From Rhizobium sp. Root1334 (GTDB lineage Bacteria > Pseudomonadota > Alphaproteobacteria > Rhizobiales > Rhizobiaceae), in contig NZ_LMEY01000006.1 of the NCBI RefSeq assembly GCF_001426665.1, forward strand, positions 1,419-65,418: a stretch of 64,000 nt of DNA. The letters run 5' to 3'. The notes beneath the pieces were generated by a model, which did no database searches, was not told the DNA's origin, and worked only from the letters and a program-made list of their open reading frames with translations. Position numbers and translations under genes: made by a program. Every line of letters begins with the position of its first letter. The stretch's first letter is position 1. Shown piece by piece: positions 9,488 to 18,078 of this stretch.

Positions 9488-10408
9488 TCAGGTCTTCAGC
9501 CGCAGCACGATATCTTGATCATAATTACCAAAGCCTCGCCCGAAGATATTGATTCCACCGGGATTCTTCGCCGTTTCCGGCACCTCGATCCGAAGCCGGA
9601 TCGAACGGTGTTCCAGCAGGTCGAGATCGGTGAGAGTCGTATCGGAAATCCTGATCCCGTCGATAAACGTGCCCTCTTCAGTCACGCGGAAATATTTGAG
9701 AACGCCGTATTGGCTGCCCCGCAGCTTCCACCAGTCGGGCGTGTATTTGCCGCGGCGATCACCGAAGTCACCCGGCGAGGTCCAGGCGCCGATGCCCTTG
9801 CCGTTGATGGAGAGCGTGATGTCGGATGGCCAGTTGTCGGAGGTGCCTGGAACCTCGGAAGAGAGTTCCAGCGCAACCTCCAGCTCCTTGACTTCTGCAC
9901 CCTTGATCCGGGCGTTGTTAGGGAACTGATACTCGACATATCCCATTGTGAACCAAAGCAAACCTGCCTTCATCCGGTCGGGCGTAAGGAATGTGTCGGG
10001 GCTATCGAGATAGCCGATGATACCGTCGCGGGAGCACATGCCGCAGGGGGCTGCGACCTCGTAGCCACTGTAGAGGCCAACAGGCATGGCAACTTCGATC
10101 ACTTCCTGGCCGGTCTTGGCCGGGCTTGCGAAGGACAGGACGATTTCTTCGTGCACGGCATGGCAGACCTTCTGGCTGCCCTTGCGCGCCTTGGAGACCT
10201 CGGTGCGGATGAGACCCGCTTCCTCCAGCAGATTCAGGTGAGTCGATGTGGTCGATTGTGGCAAATCGAGCGCTTCGGCAATGTCATTGACGTTGAGCGG
10301 GCCGCGGGCGTGCAGCAGTTCCAGCATGGAAAGCCGCGCCGGTGCCGCCAGGCATTTCAGCACCTCCTTCCCGTCCTCCGGGCCAATCATCAGAAATCGC
10401 GTGCTCAT
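9488..10408 (-). CDS. ArsR-family regulator with large C-terminal sensor domain
   Basis: DNA-binding regulator of 306 aa. Residues about 12-85 form an ArsR winged helix (LKCLAAPARLSMLELL, LNVNDIAEALDLPQSTTSTHLNLLEEAGLI). The remaining roughly 200 residues are unusual for ArsR proteins, which are normally about 100 aa: a segment with CGMC, then a beta-rich stretch (WPSDITLSINGKGIGAWTSP, DFGDRRGKYTPDWW, FRVTEEGTFIDGIRI) that looks like a ligand- or carbohydrate-binding sandwich. Start at ATG 10408 follows GAGAGGGATAT. It precedes the GH51/importer operon on the same strand, and matching palindromes sit before both genes, so local autoregulation in response to an arabinoside is inferred. Confidence 0.85.
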   Translation of the reverse strand: MSTRFLMIGPEDGKEVLKCLAAPARLSMLELLHARGPLNVNDIAEALDLPQSTTSTHLNLLEEAGLIRTEVSKARKGSQKVCHAVHEEIVLSFASPAKTGQEVIEVAMPVGLYSGYEVAAPCGMCSRDGIIGYLDSPDTFLTPDRMKAGLLWFTMGYVEYQFPNNARIKGAEVKELEVALELSSEVPGTSDNWPSDITLSINGKGIGAWTSPGDFGDRRGKYTPDWWKLRGSQYGVLKYFRVTEEGTFIDGIRISDTTLTDLDLLEHRSIRLRIEVPETAKNPGGINIFGRGFGNYDQDIVLRLKT

Positions 10409-10436
10409 ATATCCCTCTCGAATGCGAAATTGATGT

Positions 10437-10455
10437 GTATCAGAAAAATAGATAT
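10437..10455 (-). promoter_or_regulatory. Second copy of the ArsR-type operator
   Basis: GTATCAGAAAAATAGATAT lies 29 bp before the regulator start and matches the 9387-9405 palindrome in 15 of 19 positions, sharing the TATC-N9-GATAT frame. Probable autoregulatory site. Confidence 0.55.
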
Positions 10456-10615
10456 GATCAATCCGCCACGACACGTCTCCGCCGCCCTGCCAGAAGAGTC
10501 GTCCGGCGTCCAGCCTCCCTTTTTTGAACAGAAACCCAGCGACACCCGCCTGGCGCTTTCAGCCTCGAAGCAAAGGTTACGAGCGCACTGCTGTATCAAC
10601 AGCATAAAGAAGCGA

Positions 10616-10663
10616 GAGAAAACCTTTTCTCACTTGACAGTCGGATTGGTAAAAGGTTTTCTC
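10616..10663 (+). promoter_or_regulatory. Promoter with two LacI-type operators for the GH127 operon
   Basis: A perfect inverted repeat GAGAAAACCTTTTCTC (10616-10631) and a second, reverse-oriented, slightly degenerate copy GGTAAAAGGTTTTCTC (10648-10663) have centres 32 bp apart, three helical turns. TTGACA at 10634-10639 lies between them as a -35 box; the second copy would cover the -10 area (10657-10662, weak). Steric repression by the adjacent LacI protein is inferred. Confidence 0.65.
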
Positions 10664-10685
10664 AACACAACTGAGGGAGGATATT

Positions 10686-11705
10686 CTGGAGACTGGGGAA
10701 GCAAAAAGGAGGATCACGATCCATGACGTTGCCGCTGCGGCGGGCGTCAGCATTTCGACCGCGTCGAAAGCGCTGAACAATAACGGGCGCATGGGAGACG
10801 AGACTAGGGAGCGGGTCAAGCGCGTGGCAAGCGAGATCGGCTTCCGTCCGAATGCTCTTGCCCGTGGCCTGCTCAGCAAGCGCAGCTTCACCATCGGGCT
10901 GCTGACCAATGACACCTACGGGCGCTTCACGCTGCCGGTCATGGCGGGCGTTTCGGAGGCGCTGGTCGATCACGGCGTATCCGTCTTCCTCTGCGCGATC
11001 GAGGATGATCCGGCGCTGGGACAGATCCATGTCGAAGCCATGCTCGACAAGCAGGTCGATGGCATCATCGCCACCGGTAAGCGCCTCGACAGGCGGCTGC
11101 CGGTTGACCTTTCCAACCTGCCGGTTCCGGTCGTCTACGCCTTTACCGAAGGCACGCCGAACAGCGTCACCTTCCGGTCTGATGATGCGCACGGAGCAAC
11201 GCTTGCGGTGGAATGGCTTTTGCAGACCGGGCGTCGGCGCATTGCCCATATCACCGGTCCGAAGGATTTCTTTTCAGTGCACGAACGAGCCGGTGCGTAC
11301 AGCAAGGCGGCAGGTGGCGGCGAGCCGGTCATGTACGGCGTCTGGTCGGAAAGCTGGGGCCATGAGGCCGTCGCGGAAATCTGGACGAGAACAGGGGAGA
11401 AACCCGACGCGCTGTTCTGTGGCAACGACCAGATTGCCCGCGGCGCTGTCGACGCGCTGCGCGAGCGGGGGATCAGGGTGCCGGAAGATGTGTCCGTCAT
11501 CGGTTTCGACAATTGGGAGATTGTCGCAGCCCAGACACGGCCACCGCTGACGACCGTGGACATGGAACTGAAGGAACTCGGGCGGCAGGCGGGACTGACC
11601 GTCCTGGCGCTTGCAGAGGGACGGCCTGTCGAGCCGGGAGTGAGGAAATTGCCATGCCGGCTGGTCGTCCGGCAATCGTGCGGGAGTAACAACCCGAGGG
11701 AATGA
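10686..11705 (+). CDS. LacI-family transcriptional regulator, probable CTG start
   Basis: Sugar-responsive repressor of the downstream importer and GH127 genes. The DNA-binding headpiece is present in frame (RITIHDVAAAAGVSISTAS then KALNNNGRM), followed by the hinge region (RPNALARGLLSKRS) and a periplasmic-binding-like effector domain (HGVSVFLCAIEDDP, FCGNDQIARGAVDAL, VSVIGFDNWEIVAAQTRPPLTT). The first ATG (10791) lies inside the headpiece and cannot be the start. The frame is open back to a TAA near 10653 and contains no ATG, GTG or TTG before the headpiece; CTG at 10686 stands five bases after GGGAGG and gives 339 aa. Either this rare start is used or a base differs from the true sequence. 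Confidence 0.85.
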   Translation: METGEAKRRITIHDVAAAAGVSISTASKALNNNGRMGDETRERVKRVASEIGFRPNALARGLLSKRSFTIGLLTNDTYGRFTLPVMAGVSEALVDHGVSVFLCAIEDDPALGQIHVEAMLDKQVDGIIATGKRLDRRLPVDLSNLPVPVVYAFTEGTPNSVTFRSDDAHGATLAVEWLLQTGRRRIAHITGPKDFFSVHERAGAYSKAAGGGEPVMYGVWSESWGHEAVAEIWTRTGEKPDALFCGNDQIARGAVDALRERGIRVPEDVSVIGFDNWEIVAAQTRPPLTTVDMELKELGRQAGLTVLALAEGRPVEPGVRKLPCRLVVRQSCGSNNPRE

Positions 11706-11747
11706 ACAAGGCGCCAGAGGAGATAGCGCCATATTGGGAGGAGTGTC

Positions 11748-12986
11748 ATGATCAAACGTCTATTGGCAGCGACCAGCATCGCCACATTGTGCTTGGTGTC
11801 CGGCGCATCGGCCGCCGAAAGAATCGAGATGTGGGTTCGTACCGGCGTCGGCGATGCCTTCAAGAAAACCGTGGAAGCCTATAATTCCAAACACGAAAAC
11901 CAGGTCGCGATGACCGAGGTGCCGTTCTCGGAACTGGTTCAGAAATACGCGACTGCGATCGCCGGAGGACAAGCGCCGGACGCCCTGTCCATGGACCTGA
12001 TCTACAACCCCGCCTTTGCGGCGGCAGGTCAACTGGAAGACCTCACGGACTGGGCAAAGTCCCTGCCTTATTTCAATTCCCTATCGCCGTCCCACGTCAA
12101 GCTCGGCACCTACCAGGACCGCATTTACGGGCTACCGCTGTCCGTCGAGACATCTGTCTTCGCCTGGAACAAGGATCTCTACAAAAAAGCTGGCCTGGAT
12201 CCAGAAAAGGCGCCTGCAAGCTGGGATGAAATCACCGCCAATGCCGAGAAGATCCGGGCACTGGGCGACGACACCTACGGCTTTTACTTCTCCGGCGGCG
12301 GCTGTGGCGGCTGCATGATCTTCACCTTTACGCCACTGGTCTGGGGGTCTGGCACCGATATCCTGTCGGCCGACAGCAAAACCGCAACGCTCGACACGCC
12401 GGAAATGCGCAAGGCCGTCGATATCTATCGCAACATGGTCAAGAAGGATCTTGTGCCAGCGGGTGCTGCCAGCGACAACGGCACAAACTTTCTCTCCTTC
12501 ACCAACGGTAAGATCGGCCAGCAGAGCCTTGGGGCTTTTGCCATCGGATCGCTCGTAACGGAGCATCCGGATATCAACTTCGGCGTGACGCTCATCCCCG
12601 GCGCCACCGGTGGAACGTCCTCCTTTGCCGGTGGCGACAACTTCGTCATTACCAAAGGCACGCCGAGGATCGCTGCGGTGAAGGAATTCCTCGAATATAT
12701 CTATTCCGAGGACGGCCAGAAGATCATGGCGAAGTACGGCAGCCTGCCGACACGCGGCGATATCGCCGACAAGGTTCTGGCGGGCCTCGATCCCCGGCTG
12801 CAGGTGGGCATCCAGGCCATCTCCGTCGCCAAGACACCCTATACGCTGCAGTTCAACGACCTGATCAACAGCGCCAATGGCCCATGGGCGACCTTCACCA
12901 ACGCCGCCATTTTCGGAGAAGACGTCGATGGCGCCTTCTCGGATGCCCAGAGCGAAATGCAATCGATCATCGACAGCGGCCAGTAA
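11748..12986 (+). CDS. Sugar ABC transporter substrate-binding protein (family 1)
   Basis: Periplasmic binding protein of 412 aa: signal peptide MIKRLLAATSIATLCLVSGASA, then a family-1 solute-binding fold (AIAGGQAPDALSMD, YGLPLSVETSVFAWNKDLYKKAGL, FTNGKIGQQSLGAFAIG). A CGGCGGC-coded cluster with two cysteines (GGGCGGC, near residue 185) is uncommon in such proteins. The start follows GGGAGGAGTGTC. First structural gene after the LacI regulator; the ligand is presumably a beta-L-arabinofuranosyl oligosaccharide, judged from the GH127 gene in the same operon. Confidence 0.9.
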   Translation: MIKRLLAATSIATLCLVSGASAAERIEMWVRTGVGDAFKKTVEAYNSKHENQVAMTEVPFSELVQKYATAIAGGQAPDALSMDLIYNPAFAAAGQLEDLTDWAKSLPYFNSLSPSHVKLGTYQDRIYGLPLSVETSVFAWNKDLYKKAGLDPEKAPASWDEITANAEKIRALGDDTYGFYFSGGGCGGCMIFTFTPLVWGSGTDILSADSKTATLDTPEMRKAVDIYRNMVKKDLVPAGAASDNGTNFLSFTNGKIGQQSLGAFAIGSLVTEHPDINFGVTLIPGATGGTSSFAGGDNFVITKGTPRIAAVKEFLEYIYSEDGQKIMAKYGSLPTRGDIADKVLAGLDPRLQVGIQAISVAKTPYTLQFNDLINSANGPWATFTNAAIFGEDVDGAFSDAQSEMQSIIDSGQ

Positions 12987-13002
12987 TCTCCCCGGCTGCT
13001 GT

Positions 13003-13030
13003 GGCCGGGAGGAAAAGCCGCCTCCCGGCC
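13003..13030 (+). other. Intercistronic stem-loop after the binding-protein gene
   Basis: Perfect 10-bp stem GGCCGGGAGG/CCTCCCGGCC with an 8-base loop and no T run, 16 bp after the binding-protein stop and 31 bp before the permease start. Likely an mRNA-stabilising or attenuating element giving more binding protein than permease. Confidence 0.6.
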
Positions 13031-13061
13031 AATTTCCCCAAATCCAAGCGGAGCGTACGCA

Positions 13062-13979
13062 ATGACCGGCACTGGTTCGAAGGCCCTGCTGCCTCGACGC
13101 AAGAGGCGGCGCAGATCGGGTTGGCGCGGTTTCCTCTATATCGCGCCGGCGATGGCCCTCGTCATCCTTTTCTTCGTGATGCCAGTGATCTTCACCGGAT
13201 GGATGAGCCTGCACAACTGGCCGCTGATGGGCGGAACACGCTGGATCGGCTTCAATAACTACGTCCGCATGTTCCACGACGCCCGCTTCATGTCGGCGCT
13301 GAGGTTCACTGCCTATTATACGGTCATCGTCACCATCGCGATCTTCGCCGTCGCCTTTCCGCTGGCGATCTTCGTCGAAAAACAGCGGCGCTTTGTAAGC
13401 GCTTACCGCACCATCATCTTCCTGCCGGTCGTCATCGGACTGGCCACCGCCTCGCTGCTTTGGGTATGGCTGGCCAATGTCGACAGCGGCTTTATCGGCC
13501 CAGCGCTGAAGGCCCTTGGGTGGGTGGACAAAAGCCCCAATCTGCTTGCGACTTTCGACAGCGCCTTTCTTACCATCATCATCATGGTCGTCTGGAAGAT
13601 TGCCGGTTTCACCATGATCATTCTGCTGACCGGCCTGCAGGCCATACCCGCGGACCTGACAGAGGCTGCCCGTATCGACGGCGCCGGACGCTGGCAGCGT
13701 TTCCGGCACGTGACGCTTCCCCTGATGCGTAAAACCATCGCGCTGGCGCTGATCATTTCCGTCACCGGTTCGATCCTCGCCTTCGACCAGTTCTACATCA
13801 TGACATCGGGCGGGCCACAGAACCGGATGATTTCGGTGGTCTACTACATCTTCAACCAGTCTTTCGTATCGTTCAATCTGGGCTATGGCGCAGCACTTTC
13901 CATCGCGCTTCTGGCAATCCTGGTCGCGATCAGCATCGTGCAGCTCTGGCTGCTGCGCGTCGGTGAGGAACGGCCATGA
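13062..13979 (+). CDS. Carbohydrate ABC transporter permease, MalF type
   Basis: Inner-membrane permease of 305 aa. A basic N terminus (LLPRRKRRRRSGWRG) precedes six predicted helices; the EAA loop is IPADLTEAARIDGAGRWQRF. GGAGCGTACGCA precedes the ATG. The stop overlaps the next permease start by 4 bp (13976-13979). Partner of the MalG-type protein and the ATPase at 16806. Confidence 0.94.
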   Translation: MTGTGSKALLPRRKRRRRSGWRGFLYIAPAMALVILFFVMPVIFTGWMSLHNWPLMGGTRWIGFNNYVRMFHDARFMSALRFTAYYTVIVTIAIFAVAFPLAIFVEKQRRFVSAYRTIIFLPVVIGLATASLLWVWLANVDSGFIGPALKALGWVDKSPNLLATFDSAFLTIIIMVVWKIAGFTMIILLTGLQAIPADLTEAARIDGAGRWQRFRHVTLPLMRKTIALALIISVTGSILAFDQFYIMTSGGPQNRMISVVYYIFNQSFVSFNLGYGAALSIALLAILVAISIVQLWLLRVGEERP

Positions 13980-14854
13980 ATGCTTCAAAAACCCACGATT
14001 CAAAGCAGCGCCGCGCCAGAAAAACCTTCAGGGCAAACAGCGCCTATCATGCGGCCGGCATCGCCATCTGCCTGTTCTTCCTGGCGCCTTTCGTCATCAC
14101 TTTCCTCGCCTCGTTCCGCCACGGAACGGAAGCGCGCCTGCCGCCACTGCCGCCTTGGCCGGCGAACGGGATCAGCCTTGATTCCTACCAGTCGCTCGAC
14201 ACGTTCGGCGCCGGGATCTGGCAGCACGCGATCAACTCCTTGCTGGTCTCGCTCGCAACCGTCGTGCTGACCGTCGCCGTCAGCCTGCTCGCCGGCTACG
14301 GCTTCTCGCGCTACCGCTTTCCACTGAAGAATGTTCTGTTCGTTTTGATCATCGCAACCCTGATGATCCCGTTCCAGTCGATCCTGACGCCGCTGTTCAT
14401 CATCCTTGCCAAGCTCGGGCTGAACAATTCGCTGCTTGGCCTAACACTGGTCTACGTGACACTGCAGTTGCCGTTCTCGGTGTTCATGATGCGCAACGCC
14501 TTCGATGCCGTCCCAAAGGAAATCGAGGAAGCTGCGCGCATCGACGGCGCGCGGGATTTGCGGCTGCTCGTGCGGGTGCTTCTGCCCTTGGTCCTGCCGG
14601 GCGTCGCCACCGTCGCCATCTTCGCCTTCCTCAACGCCTGGAACGAGTTCCTTGCAGCGTTGATCCTGTTGTCGAGCAACGACAAATACACGCTGCCCGT
14701 CCTGATGATGGCAGTGCGTGCCGGGCGGCTCGGCGCAGTGAACTGGGGCGCGGTGCAAGCCGGCGTCGCCGTCATGACGATCCCCTGCCTGATCGTCTTC
14801 CTACTGTTGCAACGCTACTACATGCGCGGGCTGATGGCCGGCGCGGTGAAATGA
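13976..14854 (+). CDS. Carbohydrate ABC transporter permease, MalG type
   Basis: Inner-membrane permease, 292 aa, six predicted helices, EAA loop VPKEIEEAARIDGARDLRLL and the characteristic C-terminal end QRYYMRGLMAGAVK. Translationally coupled to the MalF-type gene through an ATGA overlap and followed 21 bp later by the GH127 gene. Confidence 0.94.
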   Translation: MNASKTHDSKQRRARKTFRANSAYHAAGIAICLFFLAPFVITFLASFRHGTEARLPPLPPWPANGISLDSYQSLDTFGAGIWQHAINSLLVSLATVVLTVAVSLLAGYGFSRYRFPLKNVLFVLIIATLMIPFQSILTPLFIILAKLGLNNSLLGLTLVYVTLQLPFSVFMMRNAFDAVPKEIEEAARIDGARDLRLLVRVLLPLVLPGVATVAIFAFLNAWNEFLAALILLSSNDKYTLPVLMMAVRAGRLGAVNWGAVQAGVAVMTIPCLIVFLLLQRYYMRGLMAGAVK

Positions 14855-14875
14855 TCTCAAGAAACGGATGAAGCC

Positions 14876-16804
14876 ATGAACACGATGAAAAGAGACCGCC
14901 AGTTCCGTCCCCTGCCCGTACCCAGCGTCGATATCCACGGCCTGTTCGGCGACCGCCAGGACGCAATCTGCGACACCACGGCCGAAACACTGCTCGACCG
15001 CTGTGTGGAGGCGGGCATGATCACCGCCATCGATACCAGCAAACCCAGCCCCGGCATCGTCATTCCGATTCAGGCCTGGGGCGGCACAACACAAATGTTT
15101 TGGGATAGCGATCTCGGCAAATCCATCGAAACCGTTGCCTACTCGCTCTATCGCCGGACGAATCCGAAGCTTGAAGCGCGTGTCGACGAGATCATCAACA
15201 TGTATGAAAAAATGCAGGACGAAGATGGCTACCTGAACGCCTGGTTCCAACGCGTTCAGCCCGACCGCCGCTGGACAAACCTGCGCGACCATCACGAACT
15301 CTATTGCGCGGGGCACCTGATCGAGGGGGCGGTCGCTTATTTCCAGGCGACAGGCAAACGCAAGCTGCTCGATATCATGTGCCGCTATTGCGACTATCTG
15401 ATCAAGACCTTCGGCCGTGGCGAGGGCCAGCTGCGCGGTTATTGCGGCCACGAAGAAATCGAACTGGCACTGGTGAAGCTGGCCCGCGTGACAGGCCAGA
15501 AAAAATACCTCGACCTCTGCAAGTTCTTCATCGACGAGCGTGGCACTGAACCGCATTTCTTCACCGAGGAAGCAATCCGGGACGGTCGCTCGGCCGCCGA
15601 TTTCCATCAGAAGACCTATGAGTACGGTCAGGCGCACCAGCCGGTGCGCGACCAGAAAAAGGTCGTTGGGCATGCCGTGCGTGCCATGTATCTTTACTCC
15701 GGCATGGCCGATATCGCCACGGAGTACAGCGATGACAGCCTGACTGCAGCGCTGGAAACGCTCTGGGATGACCTGACGACCAAGCAGATGTACGTGACCG
15801 GGGGTATCGGCCCGGCTGCGGCCAACGAAGGCTTTACCGATTACTATGACTTGCCCAACGAAAGCGCCTACGCCGAGACCTGCGCGTCCGTTGGCCTGGT
15901 GTTCTGGGCCAACCGCATGCTTGGGCGCGGCCCCAACCGGCGCTATGCCGATATCATGGAGCAGGCGCTGTACAATGGCGCCATGTCTGGCCTGTCACTC
16001 GACGGCAAGACGTTCTTCTATGAAAACCCGCTCGAGAGCGGTGGCAAGCATCACCGCTGGGTGTGGCACCATTGCCCCTGCTGCCCGCCCAACATCGCCC
16101 GTCTTCTCGCGTCTATCGGTTCCTACATGTATGCCGTATCGGAAGACGAAATCGCGGTGCATCTCTATGGTGAGAGCACCGCACGGTTCGACATCGGCGG
16201 GGCCAAGATCGAACTGGCCCAGAAGACCCGCTACCCTTGGGATGGCGCAATCCACTTCGATCTGACAGCGGACAAGGCGGTGCGATTTGCGATCTCGCTG
16301 CGTATCCCGGAATGGGCCGATGGCTCCACGCTGAAGGTCAATGGCGAAACACTCGATCTGACCTCGATGCTGGTCGATGGTTATGCCCGTATCGAGCGGG
16401 ACTGGAGGACAGGCGATCATATCGATCTCGATATCCCGCTGGCGCCGCGTGCGTTGTTTGCCAATCCGCTAGTGCGGCAGGATGCCGGGCGCGTCGCGCT
16501 GATGCGCGGGCCGATGGTTTATTGCGTCGAGGCGACGGACAACGGTGAGGGCCTGAATGGCATCAGGCTGGCGGGTGACCTTTCCAATGGGAGGACGGCC
16601 GAACTTGCGGACCTTCGGGGCGCCGTCGCGCTCGATATGCCAGTCACACGGGATCGGGCTGACTGGGGCAGTGCTCTTTACCGGACGTCACCGCCAACAA
16701 CCAAAAAGGCGACGGCGCGTTTCGTGCCCTATCCCTTCTGGGACAACCGGACCCCGGGTGAAATGCTTGTCTGGGTCAGAGCAGGTGATTTGAACGGTGA
16801 ATAA
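14876..16804 (+). CDS. Beta-L-arabinofuranosidase-like glycoside hydrolase, GH127 (DUF1680)
   Basis: 642-aa enzyme with the GH127 (alpha/alpha)6-barrel pattern: GFTDYYDLPNESAYAETCASVGLVFW, which carries the glutamate and first zinc-type cysteine, and the CPCCPPNIARLLASIGSYMYA motif holding the cysteine pair that in the characterised beta-L-arabinofuranosidase HypBA1 includes the nucleophile and zinc ligands. No signal peptide, so it acts inside the cell on imported oligosaccharide, most likely beta-arabinosides of plant hydroxyproline-rich glycoproteins. Lies between the permease and ATPase genes of its own importer. Other GH127 specificities exist, so the substrate is inference. Confidence 0.92.
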   Translation: MNTMKRDRQFRPLPVPSVDIHGLFGDRQDAICDTTAETLLDRCVEAGMITAIDTSKPSPGIVIPIQAWGGTTQMFWDSDLGKSIETVAYSLYRRTNPKLEARVDEIINMYEKMQDEDGYLNAWFQRVQPDRRWTNLRDHHELYCAGHLIEGAVAYFQATGKRKLLDIMCRYCDYLIKTFGRGEGQLRGYCGHEEIELALVKLARVTGQKKYLDLCKFFIDERGTEPHFFTEEAIRDGRSAADFHQKTYEYGQAHQPVRDQKKVVGHAVRAMYLYSGMADIATEYSDDSLTAALETLWDDLTTKQMYVTGGIGPAAANEGFTDYYDLPNESAYAETCASVGLVFWANRMLGRGPNRRYADIMEQALYNGAMSGLSLDGKTFFYENPLESGGKHHRWVWHHCPCCPPNIARLLASIGSYMYAVSEDEIAVHLYGESTARFDIGGAKIELAQKTRYPWDGAIHFDLTADKAVRFAISLRIPEWADGSTLKVNGETLDLTSMLVDGYARIERDWRTGDHIDLDIPLAPRALFANPLVRQDAGRVALMRGPMVYCVEATDNGEGLNGIRLAGDLSNGRTAELADLRGAVALDMPVTRDRADWGSALYRTSPPTTKKATARFVPYPFWDNRTPGEMLVWVRAGDLNGE

Positions 16805-16805
16805 A

Positions 16806-17888
16806 ATGTCTGATACCGGTGTGGTGCTGACCGACATTCGCAAAAGCTTCGGCAATCTCGAGGTGATCCACGGCATCGACCTGACGATCACGGAGGGTTC
16901 CTTCGTGGTCTTCGTCGGTCCGTCCGGCTGCGGAAAATCGACGCTCCTGCGGATGATCGCCGGGCTGGAGGAAGTGACTGATGGTGAAATCGAGATCAAG
17001 GGGCGCAATGTCACCGATCTCGATCCATCCGACCGGGGCATCGCCATGGTCTTCCAGTCCTATGCGCTTTACCCGCATATGAGCGTCCGCGAAAATATGG
17101 CGTTCGGCCTGAAGATGGCGAGGCTGCCGGAGCCGGAAATCGACAGCCGCGTCAAGGCTGCCTCGGCCATCCTGAAGATCGATCCACTGCTCGATCGGAG
17201 GCCGGGACAGCTTTCCGGCGGCCAACGCCAACGCGTGGCGATTGGCCGGGCGATCGTGCGCAAACCGGACGTGTTCCTGTTCGATGAGCCGCTGTCCAAT
17301 CTGGACGCCGAATTGCGTGTCTCGATGCGCATCGAGATCGCGCGCCTTCATCGCGAGCTCGGCAATACGATGATCTACGTGACCCATGACCAGACGGAGG
17401 CGATGACGCTGGCCGACATGATCGTCGTCCTTCGTGACGGCCGGGTTGAGCAGACCGGCAGTCCGCGCGAAATCTACGAAAATCCGGCCAACACATTCGT
17501 CGCCGGCTTCATCGGCTCGCCGCGGATGAACCTGCTGAATGCGGAATGGACCGGCGATGGATCAATCCGCATAGGCAATAGCAGGATCGCGGTGCAGATT
17601 GATGACAACCGGATGGCGCCGGGCGGTAAACTGACGCTCGGCGTGCGCCCTGAGCATATGAATGTTGTTGTAGACACTGAAGGGACGCTGCGCGCCAAGG
17701 TGGATTTCTACGAGTATCTGGGAGGCACGCAGTTTCTCTATTGTCAGCTTGAGGACGGACAGGCTGTGACGGCCGAGTACCGGTCCTCAGTGCCGGTTGA
17801 GGCAGGCGACATTCTCCACTTTCGCTGGCAGGCAGATGATCTCCGCTTCTTCGACGCAGCCGGACTGCGGCTTAAAGGAGCTTGTTGA
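16806..17888 (+). CDS. ABC transporter ATP-binding protein, MalK/UgpC family
   Basis: 360-aa importer ATPase. Walker A GPSGCGKST, Q-loop MVFQSYALYPHM, signature LSGGQRQR, Walker B FLFDEPLSNLDA, YVTHDQTEAMTL, then the TOBE-type C-terminal domain (GVRPEHMNVV). ATG 16806 lies five bases after GGTGA; an in-frame GTG at 16797 overlapping the GH127 stop is the alternative. Last gene of the LacI/GH127 operon. It resembles the ATPase at 6739-7836 only as family members do. Confidence 0.94.
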   Translation: MSDTGVVLTDIRKSFGNLEVIHGIDLTITEGSFVVFVGPSGCGKSTLLRMIAGLEEVTDGEIEIKGRNVTDLDPSDRGIAMVFQSYALYPHMSVRENMAFGLKMARLPEPEIDSRVKAASAILKIDPLLDRRPGQLSGGQRQRVAIGRAIVRKPDVFLFDEPLSNLDAELRVSMRIEIARLHRELGNTMIYVTHDQTEAMTLADMIVVLRDGRVEQTGSPREIYENPANTFVAGFIGSPRMNLLNAEWTGDGSIRIGNSRIAVQIDDNRMAPGGKLTLGVRPEHMNVVVDTEGTLRAKVDFYEYLGGTQFLYCQLEDGQAVTAEYRSSVPVEAGDILHFRWQADDLRFFDAAGLRLKGAC

Positions 17889-18050
17889 ATCCGTCGATCA
17901 AACAGCACCTTGCGCGGCGCCGACGCGAATATCAGCCATGAAGACGCGTGTCACTGTGATTGCCGGGGTACTAACGTGACGGATGAAAGCCCGAACCAAG
18001 GTGTTTCCATTGTTTCCTCGCAACGCGGATTGTCCGGGATCAGCGTGAGC

Positions 18051-18070
18051 GGCGTGGCGTGGCGTGGCGT
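18051..18070. repeat. Short tandem repeat, four units of GGCGT
   Basis: Four exact GGCGT units in the 190-bp space between the ATPase stop and the end of the convergent GntR gene. Non-coding; probably a replication-slippage tract. Confidence 0.6.
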
Positions 18071-18078
18071 GAAACTGG

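Noticed and set aside
12132..14003. Minus-strand open frame of 623 codons opposite the GH127-operon transporter genes
   Set aside because: Its translation is low-complexity and rich in Asp, His, Gly and Arg with no domain; the plus strand has unmistakable binding-protein and permease motifs with coupled starts.
18051..18070. GGCGT tandem tract as a regulatory or phase-variable element
   Set aside because: It lies outside any gene or promoter, between two convergent stops, so slippage would change nothing obvious.
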